Under the pieces are notes generated by a model. That model had not been told where the DNA came from and did no database searches. It saw nothing but the letters and a program-made list of their open reading frames with translations. This document shows positions 31,674 to 44,457 of a DNA stretch of 64,000 bases, in pieces; the stretch's first letter is position 1; every line of letters starts with the position of its first letter. The stretch lies in NCBI GenBank assembly GCA_022827345.1, contig JAJDTB010000066.1:21189-85188 (forward strand), given 5' to 3'. A program made the translations under genes and the position numbers. The DNA is from Gemmatimonadota bacterium (lineage in GTDB: Bacteria > Gemmatimonadota > Gemmatimonadetes > Longimicrobiales > Gaopeijiaceae).

Positions 31674-32510
31674 TCATCGAACCGCCTCCGCCAGGTACGA
31701 CACGACCCGCTCCGGAATGTTCACTCCGGTCACGTCGATGCTGTTCCTGAACTCCATCGTGTAGTTGACCTCGTTGACGAGCAGCTCGCCCTCCGATTCG
31801 AAGAGGTCGACCGCAAGGACTCCGCCGCCGACCGCCTCGGCCGCCCGCAGCGAGATGTCCGCCAGGGCCGGCGTGACCGGGCAGTTCGTGGCGCGGCCTC
31901 CCCGCGCGGTGTTGGTGATCCAGTGCTCCGAAGTACGGTAGATCGCCGCGATGCACTCATCCCCGACCACGAATGCGCGGATGTCCCTGCCCCGCTTCTC
32001 CACAAACTGCTGCACGAAGAAGATGGAGTGATGGTAGCTGCCCAGGATCGACTTGTGCTCGAGGATGGTCTCGGCCGCGTCCCGGTCGTTGATCTTGGAC
32101 AGCAGCCGCCCCCAGGACCCGACCGCGGGCTTGAGCACCACGGGATAGCCCAGCTCCTCGATCGCGGCCAGCGCGGACCCGGGCGTGAAGGCCACCCTGA
32201 CCTCGGGCTGCGGCACACCACTGTCACGCAACGATGCGGCCGTGAGGATCTTGTCGCCGCACCGGCGCGCAACCTCGTACGCGTTCACGCAGGGCGTCCC
32301 AACTCCCTCGTAGAGCCGCAGCGCATGCATGGCGCGCGAATGGTTGATCGAACGCTCCAGGACGACATCGACCTGGGGCCGCGCCTCCAGATCGAAGACC
32401 AGCCGCCGGTCGTCGAGGAAGACAAGCTCGATGTCGCCGCGCTTGCGCAGCTCGGCGATGAGGAGCTTCTCGTCCTTCCGGATCAGCGAATGAAGGAACC
32501 CGACCCGCAC
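31674..32510 (-). CDS. lysX: LysW-aminoadipate ligase (ATP-grasp)
   Basis: A 278-residue RimK-like ATP-grasp ligase that joins the amino group of aminoadipate to the C-terminal Glu of LysW. Visible: [13 protein letters not shown] (ATP-binding lysine and loop, about 123-135) and metal ligands near D235, E247 and N249. The substrate-discriminating stretch reads [10 protein letters not shown], with N256-S257. As I recall, the Asn-Ser/Thr form goes with the lysine branch and Gly-Phe with ArgX; this was not checked. It starts 54 bases after lysW. Confidence 0.9.
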   Translation of the reverse strand: MRVGFLHSLIRKDEKLLIAELRKRGDIELVFLDDRRLVFDLEARPQVDVVLERSINHSRAMHALRLYEGVGTPCVNAYEVARRCGDKILTAASLRDSGVPQPEVRVAFTPGSALAAIEELGYPVVLKPAVGSWGRLLSKINDRDAAETILEHKSILGSYHHSIFFVQQFVEKRGRDIRAFVVGDECIAAIYRTSEHWITNTARGGRATNCPVTPALADISLRAAEAVGGGVLAVDLFESEGELLVNEVNYTMEFRNSIDVTGVNIPERVVSYLAEAVR

Positions 32511-32564
32511 CTGGTCGCTCCGCGCGTCGGCGCCTCCCGCACCCTTGCGCTCATGGGGGGCACG

Positions 32565-32729
32565 TCACTCACCCCAGTCCTCCTCCATCTCGGGAGCCTC
32601 GCCCAGCGTGATCGGACCCAGGGCGAGGATCTCGAGTTCGATGCCGCATTCCTCGCAATCGAGGAGCTCCCCTTCGACGGGATCGTCCGAGATCGCGACC
32701 TCGGCGTCGCATACAGGACATTCTGACAT
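32565..32729 (-). CDS. lysW: amino-group carrier protein LysW
   Basis: A 54-residue acidic carrier protein, exactly the family length. Zinc ligands are C4, C7, C25 and C28 (CPVC and CEEC). The C-terminus EEDWGE ends in the Glu (E54) whose gamma-carboxyl carries the biosynthetic intermediate. The ATG at 32729 was chosen because a GAGGTAGG Shine-Dalgarno precedes it. It is the first gene of the operon lysW-X-Y-GATase-Z-J. The genes for homocitrate synthase and the early aminoadipate steps are not in the window. Confidence 0.95.
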   Translation of the reverse strand: MSECPVCDAEVAISDDPVEGELLDCEECGIELEILALGPITLGEAPEMEEDWGE

Positions 32730-32810
32730 GGTACCTACCTCGCGCACATCGCTTCAAAGTGTCTGCACGGCAGGTAATCTACCGGATCCGCGGCGCGCGG
32801 GTAGTCGCCT

Positions 32811-34724
32811 TCAGCCCGCGTCTTCCGCCAGCGACGATGTCGGGATCTCTCGCGCCTCCACCAGGTTGCCGTTGCGCGAGACGACGTACGCCTCCATCGC
32901 GCGATATGCGGGCAGCCCCAGCGCCTTGAGCAGATCGGCGGTCTCGCGGTTGCGAGCCACCACCCGCTGCCAGAACTCGCGCGGATCGGCGCCCGGGAAC
33001 GGCGCGGAGTCCTTCTGCGACTCGTGCCGGAAGATGGCCTGGACCTTGCGCCGCAGTTCGTGCTCCGACAGCGGCACCAGCACGGTGGCTTCGCCCACGC
33101 CCCACTCCTCCCAGGCGCCGCGGTACAGCCACAGCCACGGCGGATCGCCGGTGTAGCGCGCCAGTCCGCCCTCTACCGCCTCGAGGCACATGCGGTGGGT
33201 GCCGTGGGGATCGGAGAGATCGCCGGCCGCGAAGACCATGGTGGGCCCGACCTCTTCCAGCACCTCGGTGACGATGTCCACGTCGAGCTCTGAAATCGGG
33301 TTCTTGCGCACCTTGCCCGTCTGGTAGAAGGGCAGGTCGAGAAACCGCGCACAGTCGGCGGATAGCCCGAGCGCCTCGATCCCCGCCGTGGCCTCGCACT
33401 CGCGGATGATGCGCTTGAGGTCCTGCACGACCTCCGCATCGACATCCCCGGGCTCCTTGCGGGCGAGTCCTTCCTCCACCGACGTCACTACCGTCTCGAC
33501 TTGTCCCGGATCGCCCAGTTCGACGACCCGGGCCGCCCGCCGCACGAAATCGAGGTAGCGGCGCACCTCGTGGTCGAAGACGGCGATGTTCCCCGATGTC
33601 TGGTACGCGACGGTGACGCGGTTGCCGTTTTCGACGAGCTTGCGGAGCAGTCCTCCCATCGAGATCACGTCGTCGTCCGGGTGCGGCGAGAAGACCACGA
33701 TGTCCTGCCCGCGGGGGAGCCGGCTCTTGCCGCGAATCTTCGAGATGAGGGCGTTGAAGACCTGCCCGTTGAGGGGCTCGGCCGAACCGTGGCGAGACAC
33801 CAGCGAGGCCAGGTGATGCTCGCGGTAGTCGTCGTTGGCAAGGTGGAGGATGGGCTTGCCGGTCTGGAGGCTCAGCCAGATGACGGCTTCTGTCTCGCTG
33901 CGCGGGGTCCACTCCACCTCCTCGACCAGCCACGGAGTGCGCACGCGCGTGAGATGCTCGGCAGCGGCCGGGTCGAGATAGACCGTGGCGGCCGGATGCT
34001 GCTGAAGGAAGGTGGCGGCCACGTCGGCGTGCACGCCCCCCTCCACCGCCCTCAGCACGATTTCGGCCTTGTGCTCGCCCGTGGCCAGCAGCACCACTTC
34101 ACGCGCCTCCAGGATCGTCGCGACCCCCATGGTGATCGCCTTCGGGGGCACGTTCTCTTCGCCGAAGAAGTCGGCGGCTGCATCCGAGCGCGTCACCGTG
34201 TCCAGGTAGATGCACCGGGTGCGCGAATCCCGCACCGAGCCCGGCTCGTTGAAGCCGATGTGTCCGCTGCGCCCGATACCCAGCAGCTGCAGATCGATGC
34301 CGCCAGCCTCGCGGATGCGTCGCTCGAAGTCGAGGCAGTGCGCTTCGACCTCCTCCTCCGGCAGGTCGCCGCGGGGAATGTGGCACTGCCCGGCGGGGAT
34401 GTTGACGTGGTCGAAGAGGTTCTCGCGCATGTAGCGGTGGTAGCTGTGGATGCTCCCGGGCCGCATGGGGACGTACTCGTCGAGGTTGAAGGTCACGACG
34501 TTGGAGAAGTCGAGCCCTTCCTCGCGGTGACGCCGAATCAGTTCCCGGTACACGCCGACGGGGGTCGAGCCGGTGGCGAGGCCGAGCACGGCGCTGCGTC
34601 CCTGCGCCGCGCGCTCCCGAATCAGGGCCGCGATCCGCCCCGCCACCTCCGCCGCGATGCTGTCGTGGTCCGGCATGACGCGCACGGGAATCCGTTCGCG
34701 CCGCGCCGAGATGGCTTCGTCCAT
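32811..34724 (-). CDS. glucosamine-6-phosphate deaminase fused to a PIG-L/LmbE deacetylase
   Basis: A 637-residue fusion. Residues 15-260 are a NagB-type sugar isomerase domain: LGLATGSTPVGVYREL, FNLDEYVPM, GIGRSGHIGFNEPG. NagB enzymes convert glucosamine-6-phosphate to fructose-6-phosphate and ammonia. Residues 330-600 are an LmbE/PIG-L zinc deacetylase with the signature SPHPDDDVISMGG and a later DPHGTHRMC. The second half may remove an acetyl group from N-acetylglucosamine derivatives and feed the first. The same order is known from Bacteroidetes. The ATG at 34724 fits the NagB N-terminus. It is a single uninterrupted frame. Confidence 0.85.
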   Translation of the reverse strand: MDEAISARRERIPVRVMPDHDSIAAEVAGRIAALIRERAAQGRSAVLGLATGSTPVGVYRELIRRHREEGLDFSNVVTFNLDEYVPMRPGSIHSYHRYMRENLFDHVNIPAGQCHIPRGDLPEEEVEAHCLDFERRIREAGGIDLQLLGIGRSGHIGFNEPGSVRDSRTRCIYLDTVTRSDAAADFFGEENVPPKAITMGVATILEAREVVLLATGEHKAEIVLRAVEGGVHADVAATFLQQHPAATVYLDPAAAEHLTRVRTPWLVEEVEWTPRSETEAVIWLSLQTGKPILHLANDDYREHHLASLVSRHGSAEPLNGQVFNALISKIRGKSRLPRGQDIVVFSPHPDDDVISMGGLLRKLVENGNRVTVAYQTSGNIAVFDHEVRRYLDFVRRAARVVELGDPGQVETVVTSVEEGLARKEPGDVDAEVVQDLKRIIRECEATAGIEALGLSADCARFLDLPFYQTGKVRKNPISELDVDIVTEVLEEVGPTMVFAAGDLSDPHGTHRMCLEAVEGGLARYTGDPPWLWLYRGAWEEWGVGEATVLVPLSEHELRRKVQAIFRHESQKDSAPFPGADPREFWQRVVARNRETADLLKALGLPAYRAMEAYVVSRNGNLVEAREIPTSSLAEDAG

Positions 34725-34800
34725 GGCTCCGCATGTGTGGTGAACCCGCCTGGGCGTCGGGAGCGCGCGCGGCGCCCGGCGGCGGGACACCTCGTGCGCG

Positions 34801-37632
34801 CTACGGCACCTTCTGTTCCGGCAGCAGCACGAACTTCGCGTACCGGTCGGTGCGAAGATAGCGTATCGCAGCCTGCCGCACCTGCTCGGCGGTCCAGCTT
34901 TCAATCCAATCGTAGCTCGGGATCAGCCTCAGATCGAGCCCCTGGCTTTCGAAAGCGGAAAGCTGGGACAGCCAGTAGCGATTCTCTCGCAGGTCGGTCT
35001 CCTTCCCCCGGCGCTGCGTCTCGCGCACCTTGGCCACCGTCTCGGCATCGGGACCCTCGGCCTTGAGCCTCTCGATCTCCTCGAACGCAACCGCGCTCAA
35101 CTCCTCTGCACGCTCGGGCGCCGAGCCGAAGCTGATGCTGACGCGGTATTCCTCGTCCGGACGGTAGGTGAGCCTTCCCGACACGCCGACGCCGTAGGTG
35201 CCCCCCAGGTCCTCGCGAAGGAGTTCGCGCAGGCGGATGTCGAGCACGTCCGCGAGTGCGGAAATCGTCGTCCACTCCTCACGCGAATACTCGCCGTCGC
35301 CGGTGAAGATGATCTGCGTGCGGCTCTTGGGCTCGAGTCCCTTGCGCACGACCTTCTCGACGACTCCGGCCGGCGGATCGATCCCGACATCGCGCCAGCT
35401 CTCGACCCGGTCCATGTCGGGCAGCGCCCCCAGGTACCGCTCGGCCAGGGGCCGTATTTCATCGACGTCGAAGGCCCCCACGAAGTAGAAGGTGAAGTCG
35501 GACGCGTCCGCGAACCGCTCCTTGTACAGCTCGAAGGCCGCCTCCAGGTCGGCCCGCTCGAGGTCCGCCATCACCTGCGACAGGCTCCGCGACCTGGGGT
35601 GTCCCTGGCCCATGGTCGCCGAGACCGTGTCGCTGAAGGTGAACTCCGGACTCGCACCCGCGTTTCCGAGGAAGCCGACCTGCATGGTCTTGTAGGCCGA
35701 AAACGCACCTTCGTCGAGCCGCGGCGCGTGGAAGTACTGGTAGATGAGCTGGAAGGCGGTCTCGATGTCCTTCGGGGACGCGGTTCCCGACATCCCCTCG
35801 GAGAGCGATCCGATCGAAGGACGGACGCTGACGGCCTTGCCGGTGAGTTTCTTGCGCAGCGCCGTCTGGTCGAAATCACCGACTCCGGACTGGCCGATCA
35901 CGGATCCCGCCCAGGAAACGGTGGGGTAGATCTCGTCGGAGATCAGCGAAGTCCCGCCGGGACTCGTCGCCGAGAAGCGGATCTCGTCGTCCTTGAAGTC
36001 GGTGGGCTTCAGCACCACACGTACACCGTTGCCGAGCGTCCAGATCGTCACGCCGACCTCGGCCACCTCTTCCTCTGCCGCCACCGCGGACCCTTCGGGC
36101 AGGACCGGCAGTAGCGGAGCGTCGGCCGCCGCATCCTCGTAGGGAGCGATGTCCTTGCCCGCGATCGCCGCAAACACAGCGGTGAACTCGTCCGCGGCCG
36201 GGATCTCCAGCCCTTCCTTCTCCGGCGAATCGACCAGCACGACTCGCCCCTGTTCGGTGAGCCATGCCTGGGCCACGCTGTTCGCCTCTTCGAGGGTGAT
36301 GCCGGGAAGCAGCGCCTCGGACAGCGCCACCCGGGTCTCCACGCCGGGATACGGATCGCCCTCCAGGAACACCTGGACGTACCGGCTTGCGAGCGACGAC
36401 GACTCCTGGTTGTCCTTCTCGGCGAGGCTTCGTTCGTTCGACCTGCGCATGGCGGTCTTGCGCCGCTCCAGCTCGGTCTCGGTGAATCCGTGGCGCACCA
36501 CCCGCTCCGCCTCGGTCAGCAACGCGTCCAGCCCCCGCACGGTCCCGCCCTCGGAGACCAGCGCGTTGAGCTGGTACGCATCCACGCCGCGGACGAAGCC
36601 CCCCGAACCGGAAAAGGCGATCACGAACGGAGGATCGGACTGGAGCCTGAGCTCGTCCAGCCTGGCGTTCAGCATGCCCGAGTACACGCTGCGCACGAGG
36701 CTGCGCCGATAGTCGGCCACGGTCCCCTGCGAGCTCGGCGGCTGCTTGTAGAGCACGCCGACCTGGCTCTGGGGCGCCTCCACGTCGGAGGCGATCGCGA
36801 CCCGTGGCGGATGGTCGACCGGCACCTCGGCCTCGAAGCGGGGACGGGGATCGGCCGGGCCCTCGATCCCTCCGAAGTGCTCCCGTATCGTCGCCACGAT
36901 CGCGTCGCCGTCGAAGTCGCCGACGGCCACCACCGCCATCAGGTCCGGGCGGTACCAGTCGTCGTAGAAGCGCTGGAGCAGTTCGTGCGGAGCCGATTCC
37001 AGCACCTCGGGCTTCCCGATCGGCAGCCGCTCGGCGTACCGCGAGCCCTCGAACATGATCGGGTACTGCTCGTCACGCATGCGCGCGAAGGCCCCGCGCC
37101 GGCCCCGCCACTCTTCGATGACGACGCCACGCTCCTTGTCGACCTCTTCCGGATCGAAGAGGACCGCCTGCGCCCAGTCCTCCAGGATCTGGAAAGCCGT
37201 CGCCACGATCTGCGGGTCGTCCATGGGCACCTGCAGCATGTAGACGGTCTCGTCGAAGCTGGTGTAGGCATTCACGTCGGGGCCGAACTGCATCCCGATC
37301 GACTCCAGATAGTCGACCAGTTCCTGTTTCTCGAAGTTGCGCGTCCCGTTGAACGCCATGTGCTCGACGAAGTGTGCCAGCCCCAGCTGGTCGTCGTCCT
37401 CCAGGATCGACCCTGCGTTCACGACGAGCCGCAACTCGGCCCGGTTCTCGGGCTGGTCGTTCTCGCGAACGAAATAGGTGAATCCGTTGTCGAGCGTGCC
37501 GGTCATGACCGCGGGATCCGGGGGGATGGGATCGGTCGGACCGGGGATCTGCGCTGCTGCTGTGGACGCCCCGGCGAGGGCGGCTGCGGTGAGCGCGAGT
37601 GCGGCGGGGAATGGGCGCGCGGGCCTGCTCAT
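34801..37632 (-). CDS. periplasmic M16 zinc protease (PqqL-like)
   Basis: A 943-residue protease with a clear signal peptide (ALALTAAALAGASTAAAQ, cleavage near 28). The inverted zinc motif HxxEH is H87-F-V-E90-H91, and the distal Glu ligand is E167, 76 residues after H91. The rest follows the two-half, four-domain plan of pitrilysin-type enzymes, with an inactive second half starting near 530. PqqL-like proteins digest peptides in the periplasm. A promoter with a consensus -35 lies about 45 bases upstream. It is probably monocistronic, since the NagB fusion begins 76 bases downstream. Confidence 0.88.
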   Translation of the reverse strand: MSRPARPFPAALALTAAALAGASTAAAQIPGPTDPIPPDPAVMTGTLDNGFTYFVRENDQPENRAELRLVVNAGSILEDDDQLGLAHFVEHMAFNGTRNFEKQELVDYLESIGMQFGPDVNAYTSFDETVYMLQVPMDDPQIVATAFQILEDWAQAVLFDPEEVDKERGVVIEEWRGRRGAFARMRDEQYPIMFEGSRYAERLPIGKPEVLESAPHELLQRFYDDWYRPDLMAVVAVGDFDGDAIVATIREHFGGIEGPADPRPRFEAEVPVDHPPRVAIASDVEAPQSQVGVLYKQPPSSQGTVADYRRSLVRSVYSGMLNARLDELRLQSDPPFVIAFSGSGGFVRGVDAYQLNALVSEGGTVRGLDALLTEAERVVRHGFTETELERRKTAMRRSNERSLAEKDNQESSSLASRYVQVFLEGDPYPGVETRVALSEALLPGITLEEANSVAQAWLTEQGRVVLVDSPEKEGLEIPAADEFTAVFAAIAGKDIAPYEDAAADAPLLPVLPEGSAVAAEEEVAEVGVTIWTLGNGVRVVLKPTDFKDDEIRFSATSPGGTSLISDEIYPTVSWAGSVIGQSGVGDFDQTALRKKLTGKAVSVRPSIGSLSEGMSGTASPKDIETAFQLIYQYFHAPRLDEGAFSAYKTMQVGFLGNAGASPEFTFSDTVSATMGQGHPRSRSLSQVMADLERADLEAAFELYKERFADASDFTFYFVGAFDVDEIRPLAERYLGALPDMDRVESWRDVGIDPPAGVVEKVVRKGLEPKSRTQIIFTGDGEYSREEWTTISALADVLDIRLRELLREDLGGTYGVGVSGRLTYRPDEEYRVSISFGSAPERAEELSAVAFEEIERLKAEGPDAETVAKVRETQRRGKETDLRENRYWLSQLSAFESQGLDLRLIPSYDWIESWTAEQVRQAAIRYLRTDRYAKFVLLPEQKVP

Positions 37633-37674
37633 GGCTTACCTCCGGGTTGGCGCGGTGTGAAAACCGTGACACCT

Positions 37675-37703
37675 CTTCTACAGCGCAATGAATCGGTTGT
37701 CAA
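37675..37703 (-). promoter_or_regulatory. candidate promoter of the M16 protease gene
   Basis: On the minus strand, a perfect TTGACA at 37703-37698, a 17-base spacer, then TAGAAG at 37680-37675. This puts the transcript start roughly 35 bases before the ATG at 37632. It is the best sigma70-like match seen in the window, although the -10 is weak. Confidence 0.5.
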
Positions 37704-37788
37704 TACACGGTACCATACGGTTTTCCAGTCCCCGCCTTACCCTGGTTGTGCTTCCGGCCTCGGACAGTCCCTGCGAGTCCGGCGACCC

Positions 37789-38477
37789 TCAGCCGTGCGC
37801 AGCCGACCCCTGCAGGCACCCGCGCCCCGCCAGCGACGAAAACGTTTCGCCCGCGACAATGACGTGGTCGAGCACGGGGATACCAAGCTGGCTGCCCGCC
37901 GTGCCGAGTTGCCGCGTGACCTGCAGGTCCTCGGCCGAGGGCTCGGGATTCCCGGACGGATGGTTGTGCACGAGGATGAGTGCGGCCGCCCGCAGGACGA
38001 TGGCGTCCCGGAAGACTTCGCGCGGATGAATCAGCGACGCGTCCAGGATGCCGCGCGTAATCTGGCGCTGGCAGATGGGCGCGTTCTGGGAGTTGAGGAG
38101 GAGGACGTGGAACTCCTCGTGGGCGAGGTGGGCTAGCGCGGGCGCGAAGATATCGTGCACATCCGAGGGGCCCGTGATGGGGTCCTCGTAGATGGTGCGA
38201 GCCGCACCCACCCGTCTGCCGAGTTCGATGGCCGCCACGATCCGCGAGGCGACGGCCGGGCCGATCCCGGCGATGGCCTCCAGGCGGCCGAGATCCATGC
38301 GCGCGAGTTCCTGCAGGCGCCCGCCGGAGAGGTCCAGGACGCGTTCGGCCAGGCTGCGGGCGGGGGTCGCCGGGCCTCCCGCGCCGATCAGCAGTGCGAG
38401 CAACTCGTGCTCGGCGAGGGGACCGGGTCCGAAGCGCCGCAGCCTCTCGCGCGGCCGCGCCTCCGGGGGGTGGGCCG

Positions 38478-38499
<22 letters not shown>
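37789..38499 (-). CDS. radC: RadC-family JAMM-domain protein
   Basis: A 236-residue RadC/YicR protein. The N-terminal third contains a helix-hairpin-helix-like segment (LEAIAGIGPAVASRI). The C-terminal JAMM metalloprotease-like motif is complete: E129, then HNHPSGNPEPSAED with H178, H180, S182 and D191. Function in bacteria remains unsettled; a role in DNA repair is not established. The start lies within the 3' end of secA (22-base overlap), so it may be co-transcribed with secA. Confidence 0.9.
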
Positions 38500-41809
<3,310 letters not shown>

Positions 41810-41810
<1 letters not shown>

Positions 41811-42499
41811 CACTTCTCCCTGATTGTATCCGCCGGGCCCCTGCCGGGCGCGGCGGTTGACGCTCCGTAGAGCCCTTCCTCTTCCATTATCGCCAGAACG
41901 GCGGGCGTTACCATGTCTATAACGGCCAGATTTCGCCCGACCCGGTCCCGGACGAGCGACGATGAGACGTCCACCGGCGTGACGTGCACCGTGCGGACGC
42001 CCATGCGCTCCGCCTCCGCCGGCGCGTCGGTCCCCGGTCTGCAGATCACGACCAGCTCGGCCAGCTCCATGATCACCTCCGGTTCCTTCCATCTGCGGAA
42101 CCCCGCGAACAGGTCACTCCCCATGACCAGCGACAGCGACCACCCGGGGTGCCGCGCCCTGATCTCCCGCAGGGTATCGACGGTGTAGGACGTGCCTCCA
42201 CGTTTCAGTTCCAGATCACAGAGTTCGAATCTCGGGTCGTCTTCGATGGCCGCGGCGACCAGACGCCGCCTGACCCGACCCTGTGTGATCCTGCGGCCCG
42301 CCTTGTGCGGCGGCACCGCGGCCGGAACCCAGAGGAGCCGGTCCAGCTGCACGGCCTCGACGACTTCCGTGGCCACGACGATGTGGCCGACGTGAGGCGG
42401 ATCGAAGGTGCCGCCGAAGACCCCTACGCGCCGGCGATCACCCTGCCCGCTCCCCGGTGCCGGGCGGGGCTCGGCTGCGGACGGTCGAGACGGTGTCAC
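41810..42499 (-). CDS. nadD: nicotinate-nucleotide adenylyltransferase
   Basis: A 229-residue NadD, which makes nicotinate adenine dinucleotide in NAD synthesis. The nucleotidyltransferase signature GVFGGTFDPPHVGH and the C-terminal VSSSLVRDRV (ISSTxxR type) are clear. The start is a GTG with AGGAG about 10 bases upstream; it gives a 24-residue Pro/Arg-rich leader that is not family-typical but no later start codon precedes the core. It overlaps the BamD-like gene by 62 bases and secA by one. Confidence 0.9.
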
Positions 42500-43310
42500 C
42501 GGTGGCTGGCTCCTGGAATGTCCGTGCTTCGGGCGAGGCCGGATATGCCCTCAACAAACGGGTCCTGAACTCCTCCACCTGATCGCCCCACTCCCACTGC
42601 GTGTAGATGTCGATCAGGCGCGCGATTGCCCGTGGGGCGGCCTCCGTGTCCGGAAATGTCTCCAGCAGGTCGAGGAATACGTGCTCGGCTGATTCCAGAG
42701 CGTTTCGCTGGAAGTAAAAGTAGCCTTCCCCGTAGGACTTGTCGCCCAGCTTGTCGTGCATCTCCTGCGCGACGGTCGAGGCCGAGTCGCCGTGGGGGGT
42801 GCCCCGGAAATCGTCGGCCACGTTCCGGCAGGTCGTCCTTGCCTGGACGGTGTACTGCTGGTCCCTCTGCGGGTGAGGCGACATCGCCGCGTAGGATCTG
42901 CACAACCCCATGTAGGCTTCGGGCGTTCGCTCGTGGTCCGGATAGACCTGTACGATCCGGGTGAATTCCGAGACGGCGCTCAGGAATTCGTCGTCCGAAT
43001 AGAACGACCGGGCGAGGTAATGGCGCGCCTCGACCGCCTGGTCGAAGCCCGGGAAGGTGAGGATGAGCCGCTCGAAGGCCCGCCTCGCCTCGCCCCAGTC
43101 GCCCTGCTCGAACGCGCGCTGGCCGTGCTCGTACAGCTGGTCGGCGGTCCACCCCGAGTAGGGAGGCGCCGACGAGCACGCCGCGCCCAGGATGCCGACC
43201 AGCAGTCCGTGGATAGCAGCGGTCGAGCGCGGGTGCATCGACGCTCGAATGCCGCGCGGGGTTGGTCCACCGGCTGCCAGAGCTCCCGCGGCCACTGACC
43301 GGGTCAACAT
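42438..43310 (-). CDS. bamD: BamD-like outer-membrane assembly lipoprotein
   Basis: A 290-residue TPR lipoprotein. A hydrophobic stretch GLLVGILGAAC gives a lipobox with Cys45. It is followed by TPR-like repeats (ADQLYEHGQRAFEQGDWGEARRAFERLILTFPG and similar) and the conserved YLARSFY pattern of BamD/YfiO, a core member of the BAM complex. The ATG at 43310 overlaps the upstream stop (ATGTTGA) and has GGGAG upstream. A second ATG at 43238 would leave a shorter, more typical signal peptide but has no Shine-Dalgarno. It lies upstream of nadD and overlaps it. Confidence 0.8.
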   Translation of the reverse strand: MLTRSVAAGALAAGGPTPRGIRASMHPRSTAAIHGLLVGILGAACSSAPPYSGWTADQLYEHGQRAFEQGDWGEARRAFERLILTFPGFDQAVEARHYLARSFYSDDEFLSAVSEFTRIVQVYPDHERTPEAYMGLCRSYAAMSPHPQRDQQYTVQARTTCRNVADDFRGTPHGDSASTVAQEMHDKLGDKSYGEGYFYFQRNALESAEHVFLDLLETFPDTEAAPRAIARLIDIYTQWEWGDQVEEFRTRLLRAYPASPEARTFQEPATGDTVSTVRSRAPPGTGERAG

Positions 43311-44362
43311 GGCGCGCTCCCGCCTCCGAAGCGGATCTGGTCTACGCGCTCCCGCGCCCGGCGGACAAGAAGTTCCGATCCGGCCACGCTGACCTCAGGA
43401 ACCGTCCGATACGCATCCATCGCGGCGTCGCATTCGCCCATGCGGGCCAGGATTTCGGCCTTCTGGAAGTACGCTTCGGGCAGCCTCGTCCTCGGCTCCT
43501 CCAGACTCATCACCAGATCCAGATACCCGATCACCTGCTCCAACGCCGAATCGAGTTCCATCTCGGCGGCGTCCTCTTCGACAATTGTGGTGTCGGCCCC
43601 GGGCAGCGCCGCGCGGGCGAGCGCCTCGTCGACTGCACCCTGCTCGATCAGTTCGCGAGCCAGCTGAATGGCGCAGGTGCCGACATGCCAGCGGGTCTCG
43701 TTCCGCCTGCGGGGCGCCAGGTCGACGAATTCGTCGAAGAACTCCATGGCCCGCTCACAGTCCCCGATCTCGGTGTGCGCCAGCGCGGTCTCGAAGAGGA
43801 TGTCCGGATCCCGCCGCTGATCCCCGAGCGCCCTCAGGTACAGGGGCAGAGCCCGGCCGTGCTCGCCGCTGCCGCTGTAGTGCCGGGCCATCGGCAATAC
43901 GAGCTCTTCCGCGACGATCCCGGGGCGGAAGTGCAGGGCGGTCTCCATGGCCGACGCACCGCCGTAGCTGTCCCGGTTCGCGAACGCCTGCCTGGCCCGG
44001 GCGACAAAGTCCGACACGGCCTGATCGACATGCGCGCTGTCCGCCGCTACCGCCTCGTCGTAGAGGGCACGGGCCTCGTCCACACGTCCCAGCACCGCAT
44101 ACGCGTGAGCCGCCCGCAGGACATTGCCGACGCTCCGATCCTCCCGCAGGGCCAGCCGGTATTCCGCCAGCGCGTCTTCATGGTTCCCGCGCGCGAACTC
44201 CCGGTCACCGCGCAGCTGGGCGGTCCCCGGACTGTCGTCGGCACCGCCGCACCCGCCGATCGCCATGGCAAAAGCGAGCAGGGCGGATGCACGCCACCCC
44301 CGGCGGCTTCCGCGCCCCCCGTATTCCACCGCTGGCAGTCGCTGTGAGTGCTGTTCGTACAC
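43304..44362 (-). CDS. TPR-repeat lipoprotein
   Basis: A TPR protein of about 352 residues. The segment ALLAFAMAIGGC is a lipobox with Cys38 from the chosen GTG. At least four TPR-like units follow (GDREFARGNHEDALAEYRLALRED, YAVLGRVDEARALYDEAV, ALAHTEIGDCERAMEFFDEFVD). Start choice is unsure: a GTG at 44461 overlaps the preceding stop (GTGA) with GTGGAG upstream, but would put 70 residues before the lipid Cys. The gene overlaps the BamD-like gene by seven bases, suggesting a shared envelope role. Confidence 0.7.
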   Translation of the reverse strand: MYEQHSQRLPAVEYGGRGSRRGWRASALLAFAMAIGGCGGADDSPGTAQLRGDREFARGNHEDALAEYRLALREDRSVGNVLRAAHAYAVLGRVDEARALYDEAVAADSAHVDQAVSDFVARARQAFANRDSYGGASAMETALHFRPGIVAEELVLPMARHYSGSGEHGRALPLYLRALGDQRRDPDILFETALAHTEIGDCERAMEFFDEFVDLAPRRRNETRWHVGTCAIQLARELIEQGAVDEALARAALPGADTTIVEEDAAEMELDSALEQVIGYLDLVMSLEEPRTRLPEAYFQKAEILARMGECDAAMDAYRTVPEVSVAGSELLVRRARERVDQIRFGGGSAPC

Positions 44363-44423
44363 CTGTCCGCTTCGCGCGAGGCCGCTCGCCGGGGAGGGTT
44401 CCCCGGTTCCGGCTGTTCTTACA

Positions 44424-44436
44424 ATCTGAAATATAG
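44424..44436 (-). promoter_or_regulatory. AT-rich 13-mer upstream of the TPR lipoprotein
   Basis: Minus-strand CTATATTTCAGAT, 62 bases upstream of the chosen GTG. The identical 13-mer lies upstream of the Rieske gene at 21476-21488. It contains a TATATT that could act as a -10, which would support the downstream start of the TPR gene. Confidence 0.3.
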
Positions 44437-44457
44437 GGGGTTCCCCCGTCCCGGCGT

